Shown here piece by piece: positions 44,979 to 54,924 of a stretch of DNA of 64,000 bases. The notes beneath the pieces are model-generated. The model made no database searches. It was given only the letters and a program-made list of their open reading frames with translations, and was not told the DNA's origin. The translations under genes and the position numbers were made by a program. Origin of the DNA: Tenacibaculum mesophilum (lineage in GTDB: Bacteria; Bacteroidota; Bacteroidia; Flavobacteriales; Flavobacteriaceae); the NCBI RefSeq assembly GCF_003867075.1, contig NZ_CP032544.1, positions 2,226,001 to 2,290,000 of the forward strand, read 5' to 3'. The number at the start of each line of letters is the position of its first letter. Position 1 is the first letter of the stretch.

Positions 44979-47672
44979 CTATTTCTTCATTATCTTTTCA
45001 GAAAGTTTCTTTTGTCCTAATTCATCATATATTTCAACAATATAAATTGAGTTATTTGAAATTGTAGAAACATCTATTGAGTTATTAATTACAGGTATTT
45101 CTATTACTTTTCTTCCTGATACGTCTACTATTTTTGCAATCCATAAAAATGTATTCTTTCCTCCTTTAATATAAATCCTATCAACAGCTGGGTTTGGATA
45201 AATACTCATTTCTGAATTGTTTGTTTCTTCTGTTTTTTTACTTCTTAATTGCTCCTTTGCAGCAGTAGAAGTATTCAAACAAACTTGTTTGGTTTCAGAT
45301 GAGCCAAAACTTCCTCCTGAAGCTAATACGTCACCTTTGCTATTTGTTATTTCATATGAACCACTTCCATAACTGCAACATATACCATCACCATATTCGT
45401 CATTAATTGTAAAATCATAACATCCTACAGGTATACATTTTGACACAGTAATAGACTCTCCATTTCCTTGAGTATAATCACCTCCGCTTATCACTGTTTG
45501 TCCATTGTTATCCTTCAAGGTCCAAGAAGTTTCGTAAGAATATTTATCAAAAGTAATTGTTACGTTTATATCCTCACATTCTGGAATCTCTCCTCCACCA
45601 TTATCAGGAGATCCTGTACTATAAGTAACCATCAATTTTGGAGCACTAGCACTACTTCCATCATATGATTCTGCCGTTCGTTCACCTGTTCCAGAAATAT
45701 AAAACATCATAGAGTTACCAGAACTCCAATTGGACTTGTTCACAACGTATTGTACCAGTGATTTTAAATCAGGAGTTCTTTGTGCTGTTCCAGATGCTCC
45801 AACAGAACTCCAAGAACTAGGATTCCAAGCAACCGATTGACTGTAATAACTTCTTGAAGTTATATTATAGCTTTGAGAAGTAATATCTGGTGCATTTGAC
45901 GAATCTTGAATTTTGATTGTTAATGATGTGCTTCCTGAATTTGTTTCATCTGTTGTAAATTGTATATACGCATTCGTTATCGTAGCATTTGCAGGTATAT
46001 TTAAGTTTCTAAATAGCATTCCTACATGCTGGTTTCCTTTTGAGCTTCCATCATAAACCAATTCTAAATCAGAACTGTTCATATACATTTGCCCTGACGA
46101 TTCATATTGTTCAGCATCATCATTGGTACTATTGATTGTTGAAGTAACAGTTTTAGAAACGTTTCCTACAAAAACTAAAACTTCTTCAGAAGTAGTTTCA
46201 TATCCATCATTATCTGTTGCTATTGCTTTAATAGTATATGATTGGTTATTATTTGTTGGTGTCCAGTTATAAGAATAAGGAGTACTCATATCAGTTTCTA
46301 CTAAAGTATTATTTACGTAAAACTTAACACTTGAAATAGTTCCATCACTATCGGTTGCAGTAGCAGAAATTGTTACTGGAGTGTTTACGGTATGTGATGC
46401 GCCTGATGATGGATTTGTAATTGTAACTTCTGGATAGCTAACATTACTACTTATAATTGTTACTACACTTCCGTTAGATGGGTTCCATATATCTAAATTA
46501 GAGGGTATTGTGAATGGATTTTGATTTGAAACTGAACCTACACTACTCGCATTATCTACCTTAATCGTTCTAACCTCTATTTTAGATTCTTCAACAAAAA
46601 TCCATTTAAATTGATTAAAGGTACTCGCATCTCTCGTCCAGTTTTTTGAATCATTCGAAGAGCGTAAAGGTGCTCCCCAGCAACCTTCTCCTACATAAAC
46701 GGTTCCGTTTACATCGTCTCTAACAAAGCCTTCATCGCAATTACTTCCGCTGGAACAAGGTTTTACTGGCCATGTAGTTTTTACTGTATGAGAATCTGAT
46801 TCAAATACCAAGTTCACTCCTTTGTCATAAAATAATTGAGCCCAACTAGCGTATTCATCATTTCCTTCTGATTTTGATGATACGTGTGGACGCATCGGTT
46901 TATGGTATTGAGCCGACTTCCAAATAGAGTTATTAGCATTCAACTTTTGACTTAGCCATGAATACTGACTCCCTCCTGCAGAAATCTCAGAGTTCAATGT
47001 ATAAATTGTATACAAGTTATTTCCAAATGTGATATCGTAATAAACACTCGTTGAAGGAACATTAAACAAGTTATAAATACTATTATTTGAGCCTTCGTGA
47101 TTTCCTCTTGTTGGTACAATAGGAAACATTCTTCCGTCACTTGCTGTTGTGTATTGCCAATCGTTAAACCAATCTTGCCATTCAGAGCTAGAGTCTCCAT
47201 TAGTCATATCTCCTCCAAAAAACACTGCAGTTGGTTTTAATTTAGAAACTAATAAGTTAGCATCTCTTCTCGGTGTTCTATTGTTTCTTGAATCTCCTCC
47301 TGCAATAAACGACATTTTATCATTGGTGCTTGGAGCTGTTTTAAACCAGAATCGACTACTCACCCCTTGGCTATCTTTAATTACAAAATAATAGTTTGTG
47401 TTAGGACTCAAACCCGTTAGTTTAGCAAAAGTATTACTCATTCCTTTATAAGAAACTGAACGGTCTACAGATTTAGAGTTTGGATAATTTGACCAGTTAG
47501 TTCCATTATCAGTCGTTCCATAGTATACAATTGGGTTAGATCCTGAAATTTGGTTCCAACCAATCATTATAGTTGCTGCTGGATTGTCTGTGATGATTAA
47601 TCGGTACTTATCATTAGAGGCGTAAGTACTAAAAACTGCTAAAAATAACAGTGTTAAAATAATTTTTTTCAT
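44979..47672 (-). CDS. Secreted purple acid phosphatase-like protein with T9SS sorting domain
   Basis: An 897-residue exported protein. Signal peptide 1-18; fibronectin-like purple acid phosphatase N domain ~20-115; metallophosphoesterase ~118-340 with D127 (GGDSRNN), GGDMTNGD (153-160), GNHE (190-193), the His of QYHKP and SDSHTVKT in place of GHxH; Ig-like domain ~410-500; DNRLRE-like domain ~505-690 (YMNSSDLELVYDG start); an acidic-aromatic repeat domain with DEYGDGICCSYG (~705-800); and a T9SS type A sorting domain ~825-897 (IYPNPAVDRIYI). It is secreted to the cell surface or medium and probably releases phosphate from organic esters. Confidence 0.9.
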   Translation of the reverse strand: MKKIILTLLFLAVFSTYASNDKYRLIITDNPAATIMIGWNQISGSNPIVYYGTTDNGTNWSNYPNSKSVDRSVSYKGMSNTFAKLTGLSPNTNYYFVIKDSQGVSSRFWFKTAPSTNDKMSFIAGGDSRNNRTPRRDANLLVSKLKPTAVFFGGDMTNGDSSSEWQDWFNDWQYTTASDGRMFPIVPTRGNHEGSNNSIYNLFNVPSTSVYYDITFGNNLYTIYTLNSEISAGGSQYSWLSQKLNANNSIWKSAQYHKPMRPHVSSKSEGNDEYASWAQLFYDKGVNLVFESDSHTVKTTWPVKPCSSGSNCDEGFVRDDVNGTVYVGEGCWGAPLRSSNDSKNWTRDASTFNQFKWIFVEESKIEVRTIKVDNASSVGSVSNQNPFTIPSNLDIWNPSNGSVVTIISSNVSYPEVTITNPSSGASHTVNTPVTISATATDSDGTISSVKFYVNNTLVETDMSTPYSYNWTPTNNNQSYTIKAIATDNDGYETTSEEVLVFVGNVSKTVTSTINSTNDDAEQYESSGQMYMNSSDLELVYDGSSKGNQHVGMLFRNLNIPANATITNAYIQFTTDETNSGSTSLTIKIQDSSNAPDITSQSYNITSRSYYSQSVAWNPSSWSSVGASGTAQRTPDLKSLVQYVVNKSNWSSGNSMMFYISGTGERTAESYDGSSASAPKLMVTYSTGSPDNGGGEIPECEDINVTITFDKYSYETSWTLKDNNGQTVISGGDYTQGNGESITVSKCIPVGCYDFTINDEYGDGICCSYGSGSYEITNSKGDVLASGGSFGSSETKQVCLNTSTAAKEQLRSKKTEETNNSEMSIYPNPAVDRIYIKGGKNTFLWIAKIVDVSGRKVIEIPVINNSIDVSTISNNSIYIVEIYDELGQKKLSEKIMKK

Positions 47673-47845
47673 GGTGAGGGGGCTTTTAAGTTTACTAGTT
47701 AGTTATCACAAATATATTTTTTACCTTTCAAGTTAATCGTTTGTTTTTATTAAAATTAATTATATAATAACCTGACTAACATTAACCTAACTATTCTTTT
47801 ATAGTTTACTAATCTTATTTTAACAAACTAGATATCCTCTATTTT

Positions 47846-47853
47846 TACTTTTG
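47846..47853 (+). promoter_or_regulatory. -7 promoter-like element of the membrane protein at 47869
   Basis: TACTTTTG matches TAnnTTTG, 15 bp before the ATG at 47869. A good -33 TTG is not seen. Confidence 0.4.
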
Positions 47854-47868
47854 TTTAAACCTTACTTT

Positions 47869-48732
47869 ATGAGTACTAAAACCCTTCTTTCTTTTTTAAA
47901 AATTTCTTCTTTTTTTATTTTTTTCGGTAGAGCTTACCAGCATTTATTTTGGGATGCTCCATACAGAAGTTTCTTTTGGGACCAACACTTATTAGAACCT
48001 GTGATTAATTTTGTTTTTGACATTAGTTGGCAGTCGTATGTTACAAACCTAAATACAGATTTAGCTATCCAAATTTTAACTAGAAGTATTGGTGTTTTAT
48101 ACTTAGTATGTGCAATCATTTCAATAATAATAAATGAAAATTCAAAAAAATGGATGCGTTGTATCTTAAAATTAGGTGCAGTAAGTTTAATTTTTTTAGC
48201 TTTAATGATTACCAAGAATAAGTTTTTTCACCTTATAATGTTTTTTGAGCACACTATTCAGTTTGGAGTTCCTATTGCTTTATTATATTTCTTAAAACAC
48301 AAAAACGCACTTCTTTTACTTTTTTATCTTAAAGTTTTTATCGCCCTAGCTTTTATATGTCATGGAATGTACGCTATTGGTATTTTTTATCCATTACCTG
48401 GTAATTTTGTTACTATGACCTTAAACATCTTACCTGTACAAGAAGAAATGGCTAAAAACCTATTATTCGTAGCTGGTGTTTTAGATTTTATCATTGCTAT
48501 TGCTATATTTATTCCCAAACTTTCAAAACCAGTCCTGCTATATGCTTGTTTTTGGGGGGGTGTAACTGCTTTGGCTAGAATTTTTAGCGCTTTTCACTAT
48601 GATTTTTCTTTGAGTATTATGCACCAATACTTATACTTAACAATATATAGGCTTCCTCACGGGTTGGTTCCTTTATTAGTATACTTATATCTATATAAGA
48701 ATAGCTTAGAAAACAAAAAGGTCAAAACTTAA
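47869..48732 (+). CDS. Polytopic membrane protein of unknown function
   Basis: A 287-residue protein with about seven hydrophobic helices and few charged residues. Conserved-looking polar motifs are GRAYQHLFWDAPYRSFFWD near the N terminus and ARIFSAFHYDFSLSIMHQYLYLTIYRLPHGLVP near the C terminus, rich in histidines and aromatic residues. The start ATG at 47869 is preferred; a TTG at 47851 lies inside a promoter-like element. No family could be assigned. It is divergent from the secreted phosphatase and convergent with atpG. Confidence 0.75.
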   Translation: MSTKTLLSFLKISSFFIFFGRAYQHLFWDAPYRSFFWDQHLLEPVINFVFDISWQSYVTNLNTDLAIQILTRSIGVLYLVCAIISIIINENSKKWMRCILKLGAVSLIFLALMITKNKFFHLIMFFEHTIQFGVPIALLYFLKHKNALLLLFYLKVFIALAFICHGMYAIGIFYPLPGNFVTMTLNILPVQEEMAKNLLFVAGVLDFIIAIAIFIPKLSKPVLLYACFWGGVTALARIFSAFHYDFSLSIMHQYLYLTIYRLPHGLVPLLVYLYLYKNSLENKKVKT

Positions 48733-48749
48733 ATAAGCTTTGACCTTTT
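48716..48749. terminator. Terminator between membrane protein gene and atpG
   Basis: Arms AAAAGGTCAAA and TTTGACCTTTT, loop containing the stop codon at 48730-48732; usable in both directions. Confidence 0.8.
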
Positions 48750-48769
48750 AAATGATTGAAAATATTATT

Positions 48770-49630
48770 CTAGTTATTTAAAGCTTCTGCCCCACCAACT
48801 ATTTCTAAAATCTCGTTTGTAATTGCAGCTTGACGTGCTTTGTTATAAGTTAATAATAACTCATCACGTAGTTCTGTTGCATTATCTGTTGCTTTATGCA
48901 TTGCAGTCATACGAGCACCGTGTTCGGCAGCAAATGAATCACGAATTGCTTTGTATAATTGCGTTTTTAATGACTTAGGAATTAATTCTAAAATAATCTC
49001 CTCTTTAGACGGTTCAAAAATATAATCTAAATTAGCATTTGTTTCTCCTTCTATAGGTTGAATTGGCAAGAATTGTTCTACTTGTGGTATTTGAGTCGCT
49101 GCATTTTTAAATCTGTTGTAAATGATTTCTATTTTATCGTAAGAACCATCTACAAATAAATTCATTAACTGTTCAGCAACTTCAGCAACGTTATCAAAAG
49201 TTAAGTTATCAAAAATATCGTTTCTATTTTCTACAACGGTGTAATCTTTTGATAGAATATCGTTTCCTTTTTTACCAATTGTTAATAATTCAACAGCAGT
49301 ATTATTATATTTCTCGTTAATTGTTTTAACTGTTTCTTTAATGATAGATGAATTAAAACCTCCACATAAACCTCTGTTTGAAGTTATAGTAACTAACAAT
49401 ACTTTATTTACTTCTCTTTCTGTTGAATATATTCCACCTGCATCGCTATCTAATGTAGCACTTAAGCTTTGTAATAATTCGGTAAGCTTAGATGAATACG
49501 GACGCATTGCTGTAATTGCATCTTGAGCTTTTTTCAACTTTGCAGCCGATACCATTTTCATGGCAGAGGTAATCTGCATTGTTGATTTAATCGAAGTAAT
49601 TCTGTTACGTATTTCTTTTAAGTTTGCCAT
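48770..49630 (-). CDS. atpG: ATP synthase F1 gamma subunit
   Basis: A 286-residue gamma subunit, the rotor shaft of the F1 part. The N terminus NLKEIRNRITSIKSTMQITSAMKMVSAAKLKKAQ and C terminus LRDELLLTYNKARQAAITNEILEIVGGAEAL form the coiled-coil shaft; the middle Rossmann-like domain carries VTSNRGLCGGFN. Last gene of the atp operon here. A GC-rich hairpin lies between atpA and this gene (49655-49676), perhaps lowering its expression. Confidence 0.97.
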   Translation of the reverse strand: MANLKEIRNRITSIKSTMQITSAMKMVSAAKLKKAQDAITAMRPYSSKLTELLQSLSATLDSDAGGIYSTEREVNKVLLVTITSNRGLCGGFNSSIIKETVKTINEKYNNTAVELLTIGKKGNDILSKDYTVVENRNDIFDNLTFDNVAEVAEQLMNLFVDGSYDKIEIIYNRFKNAATQIPQVEQFLPIQPIEGETNANLDYIFEPSKEEIILELIPKSLKTQLYKAIRDSFAAEHGARMTAMHKATDNATELRDELLLTYNKARQAAITNEILEIVGGAEALNN

Positions 49631-49654
49631 TTAATTGAACTTAAAATTTATAAA

Positions 49655-49676
49655 ACCCCCGTTGTAACACGGGGAT
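49655..49676 (-). terminator. Terminator-like hairpin between atpA and atpG
   Basis: On the minus strand, arms CCCCGT and ACGGGG around a 6-base loop, followed by GGTTTT and an A/T-rich stretch. Since it lies inside an operon it may be an attenuator or a processing/stability hairpin rather than a full terminator. Confidence 0.55.
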
Positions 49677-49692
49677 GCCTTTTTTGTTTTTA

Positions 49693-51273
49693 TTAAGCTG
49701 AAAATTTAGCTGAAATTTCTTTAGCAGCGTCTCTTAAAGTATCAATTACTTCATCAGTTAATTTCCCTGCTTTTAAAGTATCTAAAGTATCTCTATGCTT
49801 CGCATTTAAGTACTCTAAATAATCTTTTTCAAATTCTTTTACCTTGTTTACAGGCACATCTTTTAACAAGTTCTTAGAACCTGCATAAATAATAGCTACC
49901 TGATCTTCTACAGTATAAGGATCGTTTTGAGCTTGCTTTAAGATCTCTACGTTACGCTTACCCTTTTCAATTACATTTAAAGTTGCAGCATCTAAGTCAG
50001 AACCAAACTTAGCGAATGCTTCTAATTCACGGTACTGAGCTTGATCTAACTTTAGTGTACCAGATACTTTCTTCATTGATTTAATCTGAGCCGAACCTCC
50101 TACACGTGATACAGAAATACCTACGTTAATTGCTGGACGAACCCCTGAGTTGAATAAATCAGACTCTAAGAATATCTGACCATCAGTAATCGAAATTACG
50201 TTTGTTGGAATATATGCTGAAACGTCTCCTGCTTGAGTTTCGATAATTGGTAATGCAGTCAAAGATCCTCCTCCTTTTACTTTAGATTTTAATGATTCTG
50301 GTAAATCATTCATATCTTTTGCAATAGAATCATCAGCAATTACCTTAGCAGCACGTTCTAATAATCTTGAGTGTAAGTAGAATACATCCCCTGGGTAAGC
50401 CTCACGTCCTGGAGGTCTTCTTAATAATAAAGATACCTCACGATACGCTACTGCTTGCTTAGATAAATCATCATAAACAATTAAAGCTGGTCTACCAGTA
50501 TCACGGAAATATTCTCCAATTGCAGCTCCTGCAAATGGTGCATATACCTGCATAGGTGCAGGGTCAGATGCATTTGCAGCAACGATAGTTGTATATGCTA
50601 ACGCTCCTTTTTCTTCTAACATGTTAGCAATTGCTGCTACTGTTGAAGCTTTTTGACCGATAGCTACGTAGATACAGTACACTGGTTGTCCTGCATCATA
50701 AAATTCTTTTTGATTTAAGATAGTATCAATAGCAACAGTTGATTTACCTGTTTGACGATCTCCAATGATTAACTCACGTTGACCACGTCCTACTGGAATC
50801 ATTGCATCGATAGATTTGATACCTGTTTGCATTGGCTCAGTTACAGGCTCACGGAAGATAACTCCTGGTGCTTTACGCTCTAAAGGCATTTCAAAAGTTT
50901 CCCCTTCGATTGGTCCTTTACCATCGATTGGTTGCCCTAAAGTGTTAACAACACGTCCTACAATTCCTTCTCCAGCTTTTAAAGAAGCAATTCTTTCTGT
51001 ACGTTTTACAGTAGATCCTTCTCTTACTGAAGTAGAAGCTCCTAATAATACAACACCTGCATTATCCTCTTCTAAGTTTAATACGATACCTTCTAATCCG
51101 TTATCGAATTCTACTAATTCTCCGTATTGTACGTTAGATAATCCATAAACACGTGCAATACCATCACCTACTTGTAATACAGTCCCTACTTCATTTAATG
51201 AAGCTTTAGACTCAAAATTTGTTAATTGTTCCTTTAAAATTGCTGATACTTCAGCTGGTTTAATTGCTGCCAT
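49693..51273 (-). CDS. atpA: ATP synthase F1 alpha subunit
   Basis: A 526-residue alpha subunit, non-catalytic nucleotide-binding part of F1. The P-loop GDRQTGKST, the signature [14 protein letters not shown] and [24 protein letters not shown] are all present. N-terminal beta barrel, nucleotide-binding domain and C-terminal helical domain are complete. It is 21 bp downstream of atpH. Confidence 0.98.
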   Translation of the reverse strand: MAAIKPAEVSAILKEQLTNFESKASLNEVGTVLQVGDGIARVYGLSNVQYGELVEFDNGLEGIVLNLEEDNAGVVLLGASTSVREGSTVKRTERIASLKAGEGIVGRVVNTLGQPIDGKGPIEGETFEMPLERKAPGVIFREPVTEPMQTGIKSIDAMIPVGRGQRELIIGDRQTGKSTVAIDTILNQKEFYDAGQPVYCIYVAIGQKASTVAAIANMLEEKGALAYTTIVAANASDPAPMQVYAPFAGAAIGEYFRDTGRPALIVYDDLSKQAVAYREVSLLLRRPPGREAYPGDVFYLHSRLLERAAKVIADDSIAKDMNDLPESLKSKVKGGGSLTALPIIETQAGDVSAYIPTNVISITDGQIFLESDLFNSGVRPAINVGISVSRVGGSAQIKSMKKVSGTLKLDQAQYRELEAFAKFGSDLDAATLNVIEKGKRNVEILKQAQNDPYTVEDQVAIIYAGSKNLLKDVPVNKVKEFEKDYLEYLNAKHRDTLDTLKAGKLTDEVIDTLRDAAKEISAKFSA

Positions 51274-51294
51274 CTTATTTCTTTTGATGTATAA

Positions 51295-51852
51295 TTAAAT
51301 TTTTGGAATGTAATGACCGTTGTCAAACTCTCTCCTTAACTCATTAAATTGACTAGAGATACTTGCATCATACTGCACATCTCCAACTCGTAAGATAAAT
51401 CCTCCTAATATCTCTGGATTTACTATATTCTCAATACTTGCATTGTTTCCTGTAAGGGCTACAATTTTAGCTTGTATTTTATCTTCTAACTCTTTTGTTA
51501 AAGCTACTGCGGTTGTAACTCTGGCAATTTTTGTGTTCTTATAGTGATCATATATAACTGCATATTGCTTAGCAATAGGGTCTAACATCACCATACGCTT
51601 ATTTTCCTCTAATAAATTAAACAACCCTTTTACTATGTTGTCTACTTTATCTCCAAAAAGTGCATTTAAAACTTTACGCTTATCTGCAGCTTTAATTACA
51701 GGACTTTTAAGCATAACATCTAAATCAGCGCTTTCGGCAATTGTATCTACGATTAACTTCATGTTATCATTTACTAAAGCTTCATTTCCTGATTCTTTAG
51801 CTAAATTTAAAATTGCTTTGGCGTAACGTAATGCTGCTCTTGATTCTTTCAT
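51295..51852 (-). CDS. atpH: ATP synthase F1 delta subunit
   Basis: A 185-residue delta subunit (OSCP homolog) connecting F1 to the peripheral stalk. The N-terminal helical domain is ALRYAKAILNLAKESGNEALV and the C-terminal end GGFILRVGDVQYDASISSQFNELR is the family signature. It sits 7 bp downstream of atpF, in the normal order. Confidence 0.95.
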   Translation of the reverse strand: MKESRAALRYAKAILNLAKESGNEALVNDNMKLIVDTIAESADLDVMLKSPVIKAADKRKVLNALFGDKVDNIVKGLFNLLEENKRMVMLDPIAKQYAVIYDHYKNTKIARVTTAVALTKELEDKIQAKIVALTGNNASIENIVNPEILGGFILRVGDVQYDASISSQFNELRREFDNGHYIPKI

Positions 51853-51859
51853 CTACTGA

Positions 51860-52357
51860 TTAGTTTAAAGTAACCTCTTCTAACATTCCTTCCACAAGCT
51901 TTAATTGTTCATCTTGTGAAGCTAATTCTTTTCTTACTACCTTTTGAGCTATTTCGATAGATAAGTTACCTACTGTTTTCTTTAACTCAGCGATAGCTGC
52001 TTGTTGCTCTTGTTTTATTGTAGCTTTTGCATTATCTATCATTATAGTAGTCTGATCCTCTGCTTCTTTTTTAGCATCAGCTATAATTTTATCTTTTATC
52101 TCACGAGCTTCTTTCATCATTGCATCTCTCTCTGCTCTGGCTTCTTTTGCTAATCTTTCGTTATCCGCTTGCAAGTTTTGCATTTCCTTACGTGCATTTT
52201 CTGCAGCATCTAAAGCACCTTGAATCCCTTCCTCACGCTCATTTAACGCATTTAAAATAGGCTTCCATGCAAACTTTGCCATTATAAAGATTAATAAAGC
52301 TAAAATTACTAGTTGCATAAAAAACAACCCTACAGAAAAGTCATTAAATATTCCCAT
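51860..52357 (-). CDS. atpF: ATP synthase F0 b subunit
   Basis: A 165-residue b subunit of the peripheral stalk: one N-terminal membrane helix (FFMQLVILALLIFIMAKF), then a long charged helix with ALDAAENARKEMQNLQADNERL. The start MGIFNDFS at 52357 is preferred over the upstream 52414, since it begins at the family start and leaves a normal spacing to atpE. The operon order atpB-atpE-atpF-atpH-atpA-atpG is preserved. Confidence 0.94.
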   Translation of the reverse strand: MGIFNDFSVGLFFMQLVILALLIFIMAKFAWKPILNALNEREEGIQGALDAAENARKEMQNLQADNERLAKEARAERDAMMKEAREIKDKIIADAKKEAEDQTTIMIDNAKATIKQEQQAAIAELKKTVGNLSIEIAQKVVRKELASQDEQLKLVEGMLEEVTLN

Positions 52358-52445
52358 TATTATATATATTTTTGTGTGTTTTTGTTTAATTGTGTAAACA
52401 ATTCCTGCAACCAACCGTTACAGGAATTTGTTTGTTTTTTGTTGC

Positions 52446-52679
<234 letters not shown>

Positions 52680-53801
52680 TTAGTGATGGTCATGTTCTTC
52701 TACCGCCATACCAATAAATAACGATGATAACATGGTGAAAATATAAGCTTGTAGAAAAGCTACCAACAACTCTATAATAGTTAAAAACAAGGTTAAAAAG
52801 AAAGAGATTCCTGTTGCTCCCGCTGTTCCAAACTTTGCTTTTAATAAAATCATTAACGCTGCGATACCCATAACTACTGAGTGTCCTGCAGTAATATTCG
52901 CAAACAAACGCACAAATAAAGAAAATGGCTTAGTTAACATACCCAACACCTCAATTGGTGCTAATACTAATTTCATTAAGACTGGCACACCTGGCATCCA
53001 GAAGATATGTTTCCAATAATCTTTATTTCCGCTAAATTGTACGATAACAAATGTAAATAAGGCTAAACAAACTGTTACTGCTATTTGACCTGTTACGTTA
53101 AAACCTAACGGGGTTAATCCTAATAAGTTTAAAACCCAAATAAAGAAAAACACCGTTAATAAGAACCCCATAAATTTACGGTAATGTTTCTCTCCAATAT
53201 TAGGACGTGCAATTTCATCTCTTACATACAAAACTAAAGGTTCTAATATACGTGCTACACCTGTTGGTATTGGTCCTTTTTTGTACCCAGAAGCCAAACT
53301 TCTAAATCCAAAGAACATTAACAAACCTGCCAAAAACATACCAAACACACTTTTGGTAATAGACAAATCCAATACTTTCTGTGCGTTAGTAGCATGATGC
53401 TCCTCATCAAAAGCAACCACTTCTTCACCCGCATTTAATTCATATATTTTACTATGTATTTTCACCAATTTCACATCACCTGCATCCACAACCAATGTAC
53501 CATCATCGTTATGATGAAATTTTGACGACATGAAAAACTTAATTCCTTTAGTAGTTTTCACTATAACGGGCAATGGAAAGCCTATATGCTTACGCTCTCC
53601 TGCATCATTTGTATATGAAAACAAGTTAAAATCATGAGAATCTGCCAAGTGATGCTTAATATAAGCATCTATTGACTCTTTAGTGTTAATTCTACCACTA
53701 TCATTAGAAGTTGTATCGTCTCCACCTGCAAATGCAGTTAACGATGAAAACACAAGTGTTAAAAGTGTTAAAAACTTGATAGTTTTGTTTGCTACCATCA
53801 T
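52680..53801 (-). CDS. atpB: ATP synthase F0 a subunit
   Basis: A 373-residue a subunit. Unlike the usual ~270-residue form it starts with a signal peptide (IKFLTLLTLVFSSLTAFAGG) and a soluble periplasmic domain of ~120 residues before the membrane part, a Bacteroidota trait. The functional helix 4/5 region is SLFVRLFANITAGHSVVMG, with the essential Arg, and IELLVAFLQAYIFTMLSSLFIG follows. Start at 53801 is preferred over 53855, because the promoter -7 box lies between them. The histidine-rich tail is EEHDHH. Confidence 0.95.
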   Translation of the reverse strand: MMVANKTIKFLTLLTLVFSSLTAFAGGDDTTSNDSGRINTKESIDAYIKHHLADSHDFNLFSYTNDAGERKHIGFPLPVIVKTTKGIKFFMSSKFHHNDDGTLVVDAGDVKLVKIHSKIYELNAGEEVVAFDEEHHATNAQKVLDLSITKSVFGMFLAGLLMFFGFRSLASGYKKGPIPTGVARILEPLVLYVRDEIARPNIGEKHYRKFMGFLLTVFFFIWVLNLLGLTPLGFNVTGQIAVTVCLALFTFVIVQFSGNKDYWKHIFWMPGVPVLMKLVLAPIEVLGMLTKPFSLFVRLFANITAGHSVVMGIAALMILLKAKFGTAGATGISFFLTLFLTIIELLVAFLQAYIFTMLSSLFIGMAVEEHDHH

Positions 53802-53842
53802 ACCTTTACTAAATATAGATTTTGGGTCTGTAAATTTCGGTG

Positions 53843-53872
53843 CAAAGGTACACATTTAATTAAAACTACAAA
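53843..53872 (-). promoter_or_regulatory. Bacteroidota-type promoter of atpB
   Basis: On the minus strand TTTG (53869-53872), 18 bp, TACCTTTG (53843-53850), a full match to the -33/-7 consensus, ending 41 bp before the start at 53801. It shows that atpB can be transcribed apart from the genes upstream. Confidence 0.75.
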
Positions 53873-53925
53873 CCCTTTTTTTGCTTAGTTTTAAAGAACA
53901 CCACACATCGCCATAAACAACTCAT

Positions 53926-54306
53926 CTATTTAGTGTTAAGTATTTTTGACAACGCTACAGTTTCGATAGCTAAAAACACCATAATAGGAATTAATAAGGT
54001 TGCTTTTTCTGGGTTTGTTAACCCTGCTTCTGAAAAAATACTCTTTTGGAATAGTAAAATAAAAATTCCGAATTTTACCATTAACATTCCTAAATATAAA
54101 TATCCTGTTTCATTTGGTAAATATCCAAGTACCCATTCTATTAAAGAATAAATTAAAATAGTTGCTATTACATTAAAACAGTATACTTGTAATACAGAAA
54201 AAGAAAGTGTTACACCCGCATTAGAAAGCAAAAAACTGTTTAAAAAGAAGCCTCCTATACCTAATACTAATATAATAGAAGAAAATACTAAAATTCGTTT
54301 ACTCAT
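53926..54306 (-). CDS. Four-helix membrane protein in atp operon (DUF6168-like)
   Basis: A 126-residue hydrophobic protein with four membrane helices and few polar residues; it is located between atpZ and atpB, in the place where proteobacteria have atpI. The location and size fit DUF6168, a Flavobacteriia family, though I assign it by resemblance only. It overlaps atpZ by 8 bp, so translation is probably coupled. It may assist assembly of the c ring or rotor, but this is an inference from position. Confidence 0.75.
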   Translation of the reverse strand: MSKRILVFSSIILVLGIGGFFLNSFLLSNAGVTLSFSVLQVYCFNVIATILIYSLIEWVLGYLPNETGYLYLGMLMVKFGIFILLFQKSIFSEAGLTNPEKATLLIPIMVFLAIETVALSKILNTK

Positions 54307-54529
54307 TATTGTCGGTTATCTTAATTACTTGGCGTATTACAGAGTAAATAGCACCAAAAACTGCTGCAAGTGTACAAATTTTTACGTAAAGTTGGTTGTT
54401 GTTTGGATATTTTTGGTCTAACCATTTACCTAGCAAACTTCCTAGGTAAATAGTTAATCCCATTTGAAGTGCGACTCCTGTGAATCGTATGTATTTATTA
54501 AGCGGTTTTTTCTTTGAGTCCTTGCTCAT
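54299..54529 (-). CDS. atpZ: AtpZ/AtpI family protein
   Basis: A 76-residue protein with two membrane helices: YIRFTGVALQMGLTIYLGSLLGKWLDQKYP is the AtpZ/AtpI signature, followed by KICTLAAVFGAIYSVIRQV. AtpI/AtpZ proteins help assemble the c ring and affect Mg2+/Ca2+ handling. Its start overlaps the end of the bactofilin gene by 32 bp, in another frame, so bactofilin and the atp genes may be cotranscribed. Confidence 0.87.
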   Translation of the reverse strand: MSKDSKKKPLNKYIRFTGVALQMGLTIYLGSLLGKWLDQKYPNNNQLYVKICTLAAVFGAIYSVIRQVIKITDNNE

Positions 54530-54905
54530 TTTTATTTAATTCTTTTACCGCTCCTTTCATGGCACAAGTGGCATTAAATTCTGCTCCTGGTTCTACAGAT
54601 AATTTTCCTATAATTACATCACCATTAATATTTGCTGAAGATTTTACTGTAAGAGTGTTTGAAACAAAAAGCTCTCCTGAAAACTCTCCTTCTATATCTG
54701 CATTAGTACATTCAACTTTTCCTTTAATTAAACCAGTATTTCCAATTATTACTCTTCCTTTAGTTTCTATGGTTCCTTCTAATATTCCATCTATTCTAAA
54801 ATCTCCTTCTGAAATAATCTCACCTATTATTTTAGTGTTTTTTCCTATAATGTTTCTCTCTGCAACTTTGTTTTCTCCTGTTTTTTTACTCTCTTTACCA
54901 AACAT
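54498..54905 (-). CDS. Bactofilin (polymer-forming cytoskeletal protein)
   Basis: A 135-residue bactofilin, whose core is a right-handed beta-helix of repeated short strands: GENKVAERNIIGKNTKIIGEIISEGDFRIDG and KGRVIIGNTGLIKGKVECTNADIEGEFSGELFVSNTLTVKSS. It polymerises without nucleotide and helps localise envelope or cell-shape proteins. It sits between sprE and atpZ, with 19 bp to sprE and a 32-bp overlap with atpZ. Confidence 0.93.
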   Translation of the reverse strand: MFGKESKKTGENKVAERNIIGKNTKIIGEIISEGDFRIDGILEGTIETKGRVIIGNTGLIKGKVECTNADIEGEFSGELFVSNTLTVKSSANINGDVIIGKLSVEPGAEFNATCAMKGAVKELNKNEQGLKEKTA

Positions 54906-54924
54906 ATTCGGGGAATTTAAGGGG

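Noticed and set aside
50816..51148. Plus-strand 110-codon open frame
   Set aside because: Antisense within atpA, which is unambiguous.
53802..53855. Longer atpB with start at 53855
   Set aside because: The promoter -7 box sits in this stretch, and the signal peptide begins naturally at 53801.
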